From positions 2,416,122 to 2,480,121 of the forward strand of contig NC_089189.1 in the NCBI RefSeq assembly GCF_947507565.1: a stretch of DNA of 64,000 nucleotides, in the 5' to 3' direction. Position numbers and translations under genes: made by a program. Source of the DNA: Oscarella lobularis. Its lineage: Eukaryota; Porifera; Homoscleromorpha; Homosclerophorida; Oscarellidae. Shown one piece after another: positions 38,411 to 49,650 of this stretch; within the stretch, counting starts at the first letter, position 1, and the number at the start of each line of letters is the position of its first letter. The notes under the pieces were generated by a model. It made no database searches, was not told the origin of the DNA, and saw only the letters and a program-made list of their open reading frames with translations.

Positions 38411-41400
38411 GGCTCTCAACTTTATCTTCAATGCCTTAGAATCGAAGTTTAGGCCCTCAAATTTATCTTCAGGGCCTTAGAAACAGAGTTTAGGCCCTCA
38501 ACTTTATCTTTAGCTCCTTAGAATCAAAGTTTAAGCCCTTAACTTTATCTTTAGGACCTTAGAATCAAAGTTTAGGCCCTCATCTTTAGCTTCAGAACCT
38601 TAAAATCGAAGTTTATGCCCTCAACTTTATCTTCAGGGCCTTAGAATCAAAGTTTAGGCCCTCATCTTTATCTTAAGGGCCTTAGAATCGAAGTTTATGC
38701 CCTCAACTTTATCTTCAGGGCCTTAGAATCAATTTTTAGGCCCTCAACTTCATCTTCAGGTCCCTAGAATCAAAGTTTAGGCCCTCAACTTTATCTTCAG
38801 GTCCTTAGAATCAAAGTTTAGTCTCTCAACTTTATCTTCAGGTCCTTAGAATCGGAGTTTATGCCCTCAACTTTATCTTCAGGCCCTTAGAATCAAAGTT
38901 TAGGCGTTCAACTTTATCTTCAGGGCCTTAGAATCAAAGTTTAGGCCCTCAACTTTATCTTCAGGTCCTTAGAATCAAAGTTTAGTCTCTCAACTTTATC
39001 TTCAGGCTCTTAGAATCAAAGTTTAGGCCCTCAACTTTATCTTCAGGCTCTTAGAATCAAAGTTTAGGCCATCAACTTTATCTTCAGGTCCTTAGAATCA
39101 AAGTCTAGGCCCTCAACTTTATCTTCAGGTCCTTAAAATCAGAGTTTTGGCTCTGAACTTTAACTTCAGGTCCTTAGAATGAGAGTTTAGGCCATCAACT
39201 TTATCTTCAGGTCCTTAGAATCAAAGTCTAGGCCCTCAACTTTATCTTCAGGTCCTTAGAATCAGAGTTTTGGCCCTGAACTTTAACTTCAGACCCTTAG
39301 AATCAAAATTTGGGCCTTCAAATTTCTCTTCAGGGCCTTAGAATCAAAGTTTAGGCCTTCAACTTTATCTTCAGGTCCTTAGAATCAAAGTCTAGCCCCT
39401 CAAGTTTATCTTCAGGGCCTTAGAATCAGAGTTTAGGCCCTCATCTTTATCTTCAGGGCCTTAGAATCAAAGTTTAGGCCCTCAACTTTATCTTCAGGCT
39501 CTTAGAATCAAAGTTTAGGCCCTCAACTTTATCTTCAGGTCCTTAGAATCAAAGCCTAGGCCCTCAACTTTATCTTCATGTTCTTAGAATCAGAGTTTTG
39601 CTCTGAACTTTAACTTCAGACCCTTAGAATCAAAGTTTGGGCCTTCAAATTTCTCTTCAGGGCCTTAGAATCAAAGTTTATTCTCTCAACTTTATCTTCA
39701 GGTCCTTAGAATCGGAGTTTAGGCCCTCAACTTTATCTTCAGGTCTTTAGAATCAAAGTTTAGGCGTTCAACTTTATCTTCAGGGCCTTAGAATCAAAGT
39801 TTAGGCCCTCAACTTTATCTTCAGGTCCTTAGAATCAAAGTTTAGTCTCTCAACTTTATCTTCAGGTCCTTAGAATAAAAGTTTAGGCCCTCAACTTTAT
39901 CTTCAGGCTCTTAGAATCAAAGTTTAGGCCCTCAACTTTATCTTCAGGTCCTTAGAATCAGAGTTTTGGCCATGACCTTTATCTTCAGGCCCTTAGAGTC
40001 AATGTTTGGGCCTTCAACTTTATTTTCAGGGCCTTGGAATCAAAGTCTAGGCCCTCAACTTTATCTTCATGGCCTTAGAATCAGAGTTTAGGCCCTCAAC
40101 ATTATCTTCAGGTCCTTAGAATCAAAGTCTAAGCCCTCAACTTTATCTTCAAGCTCTTAGAATCAAAGTTTAGGCCCTCAACTTTATCTTCAGGTTCTTA
40201 GAATCAGAGTTGTGGCTCTGAACTTTAACTTCAGACCCTTAGAATCAAAGTTTGGGCCTTCAAATTTCTCTTCAGGGCCTTAGAATCAAAGTTTTGGCCT
40301 TCAACTTTATCTTCAGGCCCTTAGAATCAAAGTCTAGGCCCTCAACTTTATCTTCAGGCCCTTAGAATCAAAATTTAGGCCCTCAACTTCATCTTCAGGT
40401 CCCTAGAATCAAAGTTTAGGCCCTCAACTTTATCTTCAGGTCCTTAGAATCAAAGTTTAGTCTCTCAACTTTATCTTCAGGTCCTTAGAATCGGAGTTTA
40501 GGCCCTCAACTTTATCTTCAGGTCCTTAGAATCGGAGTTAAGGCCCTCAACTTTATCTTCAGGCCCTTAGAATCAAAGTTTAGGCCCTCAACCTTATCTT
40601 CAGGTCCTTAGAATCAAAGTTTAGGCCCTCAACTTTATCGTCAGGTCCTTAGAATCAGAGTTTTGGCCATGACCTTTATCTTCAGGCCCTTAGAATCAAT
40701 GTTTGGGCCTTCAACTTTATCTTCAGGGTCTTAGAATTAGAGTTTAGGCCCTCAACTTTATCTTTAACTCCTTAGAATCAAAGTTTAGGCCCTCAACTTT
40801 ATCTTCAGGTCCTTAGAATCAAAGTTTAGTCTCTCAACTTTATCTTCACGTTCTTAGAATAAAAGTTTAGGCCCTCAACTTTATCTTCAGGCTCTTAGAA
40901 TCAAAGTTTAGGCCCTCAACTTTATCTTCAGGTCCTTAGAATCAGAGTTTTGGCCATGACCTTTATCTTCAGGCCCTTAGAATCAATGTTTGGGCCTTCA
41001 ACATTATCTTCAGGTCCTTAGAATCAAAGTCTAAGCCCTCAACTTTATCTTCAGGCTTTTAGAATCAAAGTTTAGGCCCTCAACTTTATCTTCAGGCTCT
41101 TAGAATCAAAGTTTAGGCCCTCAACTTTATCTTCAGGTCCTTAGAATCAGAGTTTTGGCCATGACCTTTATCTTCAGGCCCTTAGAATCAATGTTTGGGC
41201 CTTCAACATTATCTTCAGGTCCTTAGAATCAAAGTCTAAGCCCTCAACTTTATCTTCAGGCTCTTAGAATCAAAGTCTAGGCCCTCAACTTTATCTTCAT
41301 GGCCTTAGAATCAGAGTTTAGGCCCTCAACTTTATCTTCAGGTCCTTAGAATCAGAGTTTTGGCCATGACCTTTATCTTCAGGCCCTTAGAATCAATGTT

Positions 41401-43644
41401 TGGGCCTTCAACATTATCTTCAGGTCCTTAGAATCAAAGTCTAAGCCCTCAACTTTATCTTCAGGCTCTTAGAATCAAAGTCTAGGCCCTCAACTTTATC
41501 TTCATGGCCTTAGAATCAGAGTTTAGGCCCTCAACATTATCTTCAGGTCCTTAGAATCAAAGTCTAAGCCCTCAACTTTATCTTCAAGCTCTTAGAATCA
41601 AAGTTTAGGCCCTCAACTTTATCTTCAGGTTCTTAGAATCAGAGTTGTGGCTCTGAACTTTAACTTCAGACCCTTAGAATCAAAGTTTGGGCCTTCAAAT
41701 TTCTCTTCAGGGCCTTAGAATCAAAGTTTTGGCCTTCAACTTTATCTTCAGGGCCTTAGAATCAAAGTCTAAGCCCTCAAGTTTATCTTCAGGGCCTTAG
41801 AATCAGAGTTTAGGCCCTCAACTTTATCTTCAGGCCCTTAGAATCAAAGTCTAGGCCCTCAACTTTATCTTCAGGCCCTTAGAATCAAAATTTAGGTCCT
41901 CAACTTCATCTTCAGGTCCCTAGAATCAAAGTTTAGGCCCTCAACTTTATCTTCAGGTCCTTAGAATCAAAGTTTAGTCTCTCAACTTTATCTTCAGGTC
42001 CTTAGAATCAAAGTTTAGTCTCTCAACTTTATCTTCAGGTCCTTAGAATCGGAGTTTAGGCCCTCAACTTTATCTTCAGGTCCTTAGAATCGGAGTTAAG
42101 GCCCTCAACTTTATCTTCAGGCCCTTAGAATCAAAGTTTATGCCCTCAACCTTATCTTCAGGTCCTTAGAATCAAAGTTTAGGCCCTCAACTTTATCGTC
42201 AGGTCCTTAGAATCAGAGTTTTGGCCATGACCTTTATCTTCAGGCCCTTAGAATCAATGTTTGGGCCTTCAACTTTATCTTCAGGGTCTTAGAATTAGAG
42301 TTTAGGCCCTCAACTTTATCTTTAACTCCTTAGAATCAAAGTTTAGGCCCTCAACTTTATCTTCAGGTCCTTAGAATCAAAGTTCAGGACCTCAACTTTA
42401 CCTTCAGGCCCTTAGAATCAAAGTTTAGGTCCTCAACTTTATCTTCAGGTCCTTAGAATCAAAGTTTAGTCTCTCAACTTTATCTTCAGGTTCTTAGAAT
42501 AAAAGTTTAGGCCCTCAACTTTATTTTCAGGCTCTTAGAATCAAAGTTTAGGCCCTCAACTTTATCTTCAGGTCATTAGAATCAGAGTTTTGGCCATGAC
42601 CTTTATCTTCAGGCCCTTAGAATCAATGTTTGGGCCTTCAACATTATCTTCAGGTCCTTAGAATCAAAGTCTAAGCCCTCAACTTTATCTTCAGGCTCTT
42701 AGAATCAAAGTTTAGGCCCTCAACTTTATCTTCAGGTTCTTAGAATCAGAGTTGTGGCTCTGAACTTTAACTTCAGACCCTTAGAATCAAAGTTTGGGCC
42801 TTCAAATTTCTCTTCAGGGCCTTAGAATCAAAGTTTTGGCCTTCAACTTTATCTTCAGGGCCTTAGAATCAAAGTCTAGGCTCTCAAGTTTATCTTTAGG
42901 GCCTTAGAATCAGAGTTTAGGCCCTCAACTTTATCTTCAGGCCCTTAGAATCAAAGTCTAGGCCCTCAACTTTATCTTCAGGCCCTTAGAATCAAAATTT
43001 AGGCCCTCAACTTCATCTTCAGGTCCCTAGAATCAAAGTTTAGGCCCTCAACTTTATCTTCAGGTCCTTAGAATCAAAGTTTAGTCTCTCAACTTTATCT
43101 TCAGGTCCTTAGAATCGGAGTTTAGGCCCTCAACTTTATCTTCAGTTCCTTAGAATCAGAGTTTAGTCTCTCAACTTTATCTTCAGGTCCTTAGAATCGG
43201 AGTTAAGGCCCTCAACTTTATCTTCAGGCCCTTAGAATCAAAGTTTAGGCCCTCAACCTTATCTTCAGGTCCTTAGAATCAAAGTTTAGGCCCTCAACTT
43301 TATCGTCAGGTCCTTAGAATCAGAGTTTTGGCCATGACCTTTATCTTCAGGCCCTTAGAATCAATGTTTGGGCCTTCAACTTTATCTTCAGGGTCTTAGA
43401 ATTAGAGTTTAGGCTCTCAACTTTATCTTTAGCTCCTTAGAATCAAAGTTTAGGCCCTCAACTTTATCTTCAGGTCCTTAGAATGAAAGTTTAGGACCTC
43501 AACTTTACCTTCAGGCCCTTAGAATCAAAGTTTAGGTCCTCAACTTTATCTTCAGGGCCTTAGAATCAAAGTTTAGGCCCTCAACTTTATCTTCAGGTCC
43601 TTAGAATGAGAGTTAAGCTCTCAACTTTATCTTCAGGGCCTTAG
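38411..43644. repeat. Satellite A11: second-largest 41-bp array (5.2 kb)
   Basis: About 127 monomers. Contains a recent local amplification with a 205-bp (five-monomer) period: TGGCCATGAC occurs at 40951, 41156 and 41361. Ends with the ATGAGAGTTAAGCTC end type. Confidence 0.93.
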
Positions 43645-44327
43645 CTAGCCCGTGTAAGTTCGCTGTAATTTATTACAGGAGAGACCCGTTGGCTAACCCC
43701 GTGTAATTTCGCTGTAATTTATTATTAGGATAGACCCGTTGTCTAGCCCCTGTAATTTCGCTGTAATTTATTCAAGGAGAGACCCGTTGGCTAGCCCCCT
43801 GTAATTTGGCTGTAACTTTTTACAGGAGAGACCCTTTGGCTAGCCCCCTGTAAGTTGGCTTTAATTTATTTCAGGAGAGACCCGTTGACTAACCCCCTGT
43901 AATTTCGCTGTAGTTTATTAAAGGAGAGACCCATTGGCTAGCCCCCTGTAAATTCGCTGCAATTTATTACAGGAGTTACCCGTTAGCTAGCATCTGTAAT
44001 TTCGCTGTAATTTATTACAGGAGAGACCCGTTGGCTAACCCCCTGTAATTTCGCTGTAGTTTATTACAGGAGAGACCCGTTGGCTAGCCCCCTGTAAATT
44101 CGCTGTAATTTCTTACAGGAGAGACCCTTTGGCTAGCCCCAGTAATTTCGCTGTAATTTATTACAGGAGAGACCCGTTTGCTAACCCTCTGTAATTTCGC
44201 TGATAATTTATTACAGGAGAGACCCGTTTACTAACCCCCTGTAAATTCACTGTAATTTATTACAGGAGAGACCCGTTGGCTAGCCCCTGTAATTTCGCTG
44301 TAGTTTATTACAGGAGAGACCCGTTGG
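43645..44327. repeat. Satellite B12: short 48/49-bp array
   Basis: About 14 monomers in the same order as B7, lacking one leader monomer. Joins A12 at the CTTCAGACCC variant junction. Confidence 0.93.
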
Positions 44328-44724
44328 GCCCTCAACTTTATCTTCAGACCCTTAGAATCAAAGTTTGGGCCTTCAAATTTCTCTTCAGGGCCTTAGAATC
44401 AAAGTTTTGGCCTTCAACTTTATCTTCAGGGCCTTAGAATCAAAGTCTAGGCCCTCAAGTTTATCTTCAGGGCCTTAGAATCAGAGTTTAGGCCCTCAAC
44501 TTTATCTTCAGTCTCTTAGAATCAGAGTTTTGGCCCTGAACTTTAACTTCAAACCCTTAGAATAAAAGTTTGGGCCTTCAACTTTATCTTCAGCGCCTTA
44601 GAATCAAAGTTTATGCCCTCAACTTTATCTTCATGTCCTTAGAATGAAAGTTTATGCCCTCAACTTTATCTTCAGGTCCTTAAAATCAAAGTTTAGGCTC
44701 TCAACTTTATCTTCAGGGCCTTAG
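44328..44724. repeat. Satellite A12: short 41-bp array
   Basis: About ten monomers, beginning at TTCAGACCC and ending with GGCTCTCAACTTTATC followed by the fixed A-to-B junction. Confidence 0.92.
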
Positions 44725-46662
44725 CTAGCCCGTGTAAGTTCGCTGTATTTTATTACAGGAGAGACCCGTTGGCTAACCCCTTGTAATTTCGCTGTAATTT
44801 ATTATTAGGATAGACCCGTTGTCTAGCCCCTGTAATTTCGCTGTAATTTATTCAAGGAGAGACCCGTTGGCTAGCCCCCTGTAATTTGGCTGTAACTTTT
44901 TACAGGAGAGACCCGTTGGCTAGCCCCCTGTAAGTTGGCTGTAATTTATTCCAGGAGAGACCCGTTGACTAACCCCCTGTAATTTCGCTGTAGTTTATTA
45001 CAGGAGAGACCCATTGGCTAGCCCTTATAAATTCGCTGTAATTTATTACAGGAGAGACCCGTTGGCTAACCCCCTGTAATTTCGCTGTAGTTTTTTACAG
45101 GAGAGACCCGTTGGCTAGCCCCCTGTAAATTCGCTGTAATTTATTACAGGAGAGACCTGTTGGCTAACCCCTGTAATTTCGCTGTAAGTTATTACAGCAG
45201 AGACCCGTTGGCTAACCCCCTGTAAATTCGCTGTAATTTCTTACAGGAGAGACCCGTTGGCTAGCCCCTGTAATTTCGCTGTAATTTATTACAGAAGATA
45301 CCCGTTGGCTAGCCCTCTGTAATTTCGCTGTAATTTATTACAGGAGAGACCCGTTGGCTAGCCCCTGTAATTTCGCTGTAATTTATTACAGGAGAGACCC
45401 GTTGGCTAGCCCCTGTAAATTCGCTGTAATTTATTACAGGAGAGACCCGTTGGCTAGCCCCCTGTAATTTCCCTTTAATTTATTACAGGAGAGACCCGTT
45501 GGCTAGCCCCTGTAATTTCGCTTTAATTTATTACAGGAGAGACCCGTTGGCTAGCCCCTGTAAATTCGCTGTAGTTTATTACAGGAGATACCCGTTGGCT
45601 AGCCCCTGTAATTTCGCTTTAATTTATTACAGGAGATACGCGTTGGCTAGCCCCTGTAATTTCGCTGTAATTTTTTACAGGAGATACGCGTTGGCTAGCC
45701 CCTGTCATTTCCCTTTAATTTATTACAGGAGAGACCCGTTGGCTAGCCCCTGTAAATTCGCTGTAATTTATTACAGGAGATACCCGTTGGCTAGCCCCCT
45801 GTAATTTCTCTGTAATTTATTACAGGAGAGACCCGTTGGCTAGCCCCTGTAAATTCGCTGTAGTTTATTACAGGAGATACCCGTTGGCTAGCCCCTGTAA
45901 TTTCGCTTTAAATTATTACAGGAGATACGCGTTGGCTAGCTCCTGTAATTTCGCTGTAATTTATTACAGGAGATACCCGTTGGCTAGCCCCTGTAATTTC
46001 GCTTTAATTTATTACAGGAGAGACCCGTTGGCTAGCCCCCTGTAATTTCGCTGTAATTTATTACAGGAGACACCCGTTGGCTAGCCCCCTGTAATTTCGC
46101 TGTAATTTATTACACGAGAGACCCGTTGGCTAGCCTCCATTAATTTCGCTGTAATTTATTACAGGAGAGACCCGTTGGCTAGCTCCCTGTAATTTCGCTG
46201 TAATTTATTACAGGAGAGACCCGTTGGCTAGCCCCTGTAATTTCGCTGTAATTTATTACAGGAGAGACCCGTTGGCTAGCCCCTGTAATTTCGCTGTAGT
46301 TTATTACAGGAGAGACCCGTTGGCTAACCTTCTGTAATTTCGCTGTAATTTATTACAGGAGAGACCCGTTGGCTAACCCCCTGTAATTTCGCTGTAATTT
46401 ATTCCAGGAGAGACCCGTTGACTAACCCCCTGTAATTTCGCTGTAGTTTATTACAGGAGAGACCCATTGGCTAGCCCTTATAAATTCGCTGTAATTTATT
46501 ACAGGATAGACCCGTTGGCTAACCCCCTGTAAATTCGCTGTAATTTATTACAGGAGAGACCCTTTTGCTAGCATCTGTAATTTCGCTGTAATTTATTACA
46601 GGAAAGACCCGTTGGCTAACCCCTGTAATTTCGCTGTAATTTATTACAGGAGAGACCCGTTG
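44725..46662. repeat. Satellite B13: 48/49-bp array with private subtypes
   Basis: About 40 monomers. Leader order is conserved. The middle (45.45-46.05 kb) has subtypes not seen elsewhere in the window, with AGATACGCGTTGG and TTTCCCTTTAATTTATTAC. These are mostly four-C 48-bp monomers, so reading frames stay open over six units by chance. Confidence 0.93.
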
Positions 46663-47346
46663 GTCCCTCAACTTTATCTTCAATGCCTTAGAATCGAAGT
46701 TTAGGCCCTCAACTTTATCTTCAGGGCCTTAGAAACAGAGTTTAGGCCCTCAACTTTATCTTTAGCTCCTTACAATCAAAGTTTAAGCCCTTAACTTTAT
46801 CTTTAGGACCTTAGAATCAAAGTTTAGGCCCTCATCTTTATCTTCAGGCCCTTAGAATCAAAGTTTAGGCCCTCATTTTTATCTTCAGGGCCTTAGAATC
46901 GAAGTTTATGCCCTCAACTTTATCTTCAGTGCCTTAGAATCAATTTTTAGGCCCTCAACTTATCTTCAGGTCCTTGGAATCAAAGTTTAGGCCCTCAACT
47001 TTATCTTCATGTCCCTAGAATCAAAGTTTAGGCCCTCAACTTTATCTTCAAATCCTTAGAATCAAAGTTTACGCCCTCAACTTTATCTTCAGGTTCTTAG
47101 AATCAGAGTTTATGCCCTCAACTTTATCTTCAGGTCCTTAGAATCAGATTTTTGACCCTGAACTTTAACTTCAGACCGTTAGAATCAAAATTTGGGCCTT
47201 CAAATTTCTCTTCAGGGCCTTAGAATCAAAGTTTAGGCCTTCAACTTTATCTTCAGGTCCTTAGAATGAAAGTTTAGGCCCTCAACTTTATCTTCAGGTC
47301 CTTAGAATGAAAGTTTGGGCTCTCAACTTTATCTTCAGGGCCTTAG
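46663..47346. repeat. Satellite A13: 41-bp array
   Basis: About 17 monomers with the full A-start series. The junction base is variant (GTTGGTCCCTC instead of GTTGGGCCCTC). Confidence 0.92.
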
Positions 47347-48222
47347 CTAGCCCGTGTAAGTTCGCTGTAATTTATTACACGAGAGACCCGTTGGCTAACC
47401 CCGTGTAATTTCGCTGTAATTTATTATTAGGATAGACCCGTTGTCTAGCCCCTGTAATTTCGCTGTCATTTATTCCAGGAGAGACCCGTTGGCTAGCCCC
47501 CTGTAAGTTGGCTGTAATTTATTCCAGGAGAGACCCGTTGACTAACCCCCTGTAATTTCGCTGTAATTTATTACAGGAGAGACCCGTTTGCTAACCGCCT
47601 TGTAATTTCGCTGTAGTTTATTACAGGAGAGACCCTTTGGCTAGCCCCTGTAATTTCGCTGTAATTTATTACAGGAGAGACCCGTTTACTAACCCCCTGT
47701 AAATTCGCTGTAATTTATTACAGGAGAGACCCGTTGGCTAGCCCCTTTAATTTCGCTGTAGTTTATTACAGGAGAGACCCGTTGGCTAGCCTCTTTAACT
47801 TGGCTGTAATTTATTACAGGAGAGACCCGTTGGCTAACCCCCTGTTAATTCGCTGTAATTTATTACAGGAGAGACCCGTTGGCTAACCTCCTGTAATTTC
47901 GCTGTAATTTATTACAGGAGAGACCCCTTGGCTAGCCTCCTGTAATTTCGCTGTAGTTTATTACAGGAGAGACCCGTTTGCTAACGCCCTTGTAATTTCG
48001 CTGTAGTTTATTACAGGAGAGACCCTTTGGCTAGCCCCTGTAATTTCGCTGTAATTTATTACAGGAGATACCCTTTGGCTAGCCCCTGTACTTTCGCTGT
48101 AGTTTATTACAGGAGAGACCCGTTGGCTAACCTCCTGTAATTTCGCTGTAGTTTATTACAGGAGAGACCCTTTGGCTAGCCCCTGTAATTTCGCTGTAAT
48201 TTATTACAGGAGAGACCCGTTG
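47347..48222. repeat. Satellite B14: 48/49-bp array
   Basis: About 18 monomers. The leader is shortened. A GCCCTTGTAATTTCG-like variant occurs twice (about 47.6 and 47.98 kb), marking an internal duplication. Confidence 0.92.
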
Positions 48223-48454
48223 GGCCCTCAACTTTATCTTCAATGCCTTAGAATCAAAGTTTAAGCCTTCAACTTTATCTTCAGGTCCTTAGAATCAAAG
48301 TCTAGGCCCTCAACTTTATCTTCAGGCCCTTAGAATAAAAGTTTAGGCCCTCAACTTTATCTTCAGGCTCTTAGAATCAAAGTTTAGGCCATCAACTTTA
48401 TCTTCAGGTCCTTAGAATCAAAGTCTAGGCCCTCAACTTTATCTTCAGGTCCTT
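48223..48454. repeat. Satellite A14: last, truncated 41-bp array
   Basis: Fewer than six monomers. The array is cut inside a monomer at CTTCAGGTCCTT, and the C1 repeat follows directly. Confidence 0.92.
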
Positions 48455-48500
48455 TGTAGCCGTTGTGGTAGTTTTTGTAGTTGTAGCCGTTGTAGTTTCT
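48455..48500. repeat. Satellite C1: short GTTGTAG-type tract
   Basis: A short degenerate run of the GTTGTAG repeat ending in GTTGTAGTTTCTTGCCGG. The same ending recurs at about 49640, so the C1-to-C2 joint was copied. Confidence 0.88.
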
Positions 48501-49263
48501 TGCCGGAATGTATACACCGCTTGCCGGAATGTATACACCGCCTGCCGGAATGTATACACCGCTTGCCGGCGGAGTACGTACACGCCTGCCGGAATATATA
48601 CACCGCTTGCCGTAATATATACACCGCCTGCCTCCGGAGTATGTACACCGCTTGCCGGAATATATACATCGCCTTCCGGAATATATACACCGCTTGCCGG
48701 CGGAGTACGTACACGCCTGCCCGTATATATACACCGCCTTCCGGCGGAGTACGCACACTCCCTTCCGGAATATATACACCGCTTGCCGTAATATATACAC
48801 CGCCTGCCTCCGGAGTATGTACACCGCTTGCCGTAATATATACACCGCCTGCCGGCGAAGTACGTACACCGCTTGCCGTAATATATACACCTCTTGCCGG
48901 AATATATACAAAGCCTGCCGGCGGAGTACGTACACTGCCTTCCGGAATATATACACCGCTCTCCGGAGTATATACACCGCCTGCCGGCGGAGTACGTACA
49001 CGCCTGCCGGTATATGAACACCGCCTTCCGGCGGAGTACGTACACTGCCTTCCGGAATATATACACCGCTTTCCGAAATATATACACCGCCTGCCGGAAT
49101 ATATACACCGCCTGCCGGAATATATACACCGCCTGCTGGCAGAGTACGTACACGCCTGCCGGTATATATACACCGCCTGCCCGCGGAGTATGTACACCGC
49201 CTCCGTAATATATACACTGCCTGTCGGCAAAGTACGTACACTGCCTTCCGGAATATATACACC
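48501..49263. repeat. Satellite C2: first GC-richer 21/23/24-bp array
   Basis: Mixed tandem units: a 21-bp unit with CCGGAATATATACACCGC, and 23- or 24-bp units with GGCGGAGTACGTACAC. The first copies carry ATGTATAC instead of ATATATAC. No stop codons are generated on either strand over long stretches, so overlapping ORFs appear in several frames. They are not taken as genes. Confidence 0.93.
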
Positions 49264-49650
49264 GTTGTAGCCGTTGTAGTCGTTGTAGTCGTTGTAGCCG
49301 TTGTAGTCGTTGTAGCCGTTGTACCTTTGTAGCCGTTGTAGTCGTTGTAGCCGTTGCAGTCATTGTAGTCATTGTAGCCGTTGTAGCCGTTGTAGCCGTT
49401 GTAGTCGTTGTAGTCATTGTAGCCGTTGTAGCCGTTGTAGCCGTTGTAGTCGTTGTAGTCATTGTAGTCGTTGTAGTCATTGTAGCCGTTGCAGTCATTG
49501 TAGTCATTGTAGCCGTTGTAGTCGTTGTAGTAGTTGTACCTTTGTAGCCGTTGTAGTCGTTGTAGTCGTTGTAGCCGTTGTAGTGGTTGTAGCCTTTGTA
49601 GCCTTTGTAGCCGTTGTGGTATTTGTTGTAGTTGTAGCCGTTGTAGTTTC
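49264..49650. repeat. Satellite C1: 9-bp GTTGTAGYC array
   Basis: About 43 copies of a 9-bp unit GTTGTAGCC or GTTGTAGTC, with ATTGTAGTC variants. The plus strand is very poor in A and C relative to G and T. The array sits inside the C2 array and ends with the same TTTCTTGCCGG joint as the short tract at 48.5 kb. Confidence 0.94.

Noticed and set aside
2601-46045. Small frames in B arrays encoding 16-residue repeats such as SPCNFAVIYYRRDPLA
   Set aside because: They occur only where consecutive monomers are 48 bp (divisible by three) and stop at the first 49-bp monomer or variant. No independent coding signal.
983-48222. CRISPR-like array (short repeats at regular spacing)
   Set aside because: The whole monomer is repeated, so there are no unique spacers. 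No cas genes, and the sequence is eukaryotic.
983-48222. Centromeric satellite with a CENP-B box
   Set aside because: B monomers contain TTTCGCTGTAA, which matches the first part of the CENP-B box consensus, but the required CGGG at the proper distance is absent. Adjacent telomeric repeat favours a subtelomeric origin.
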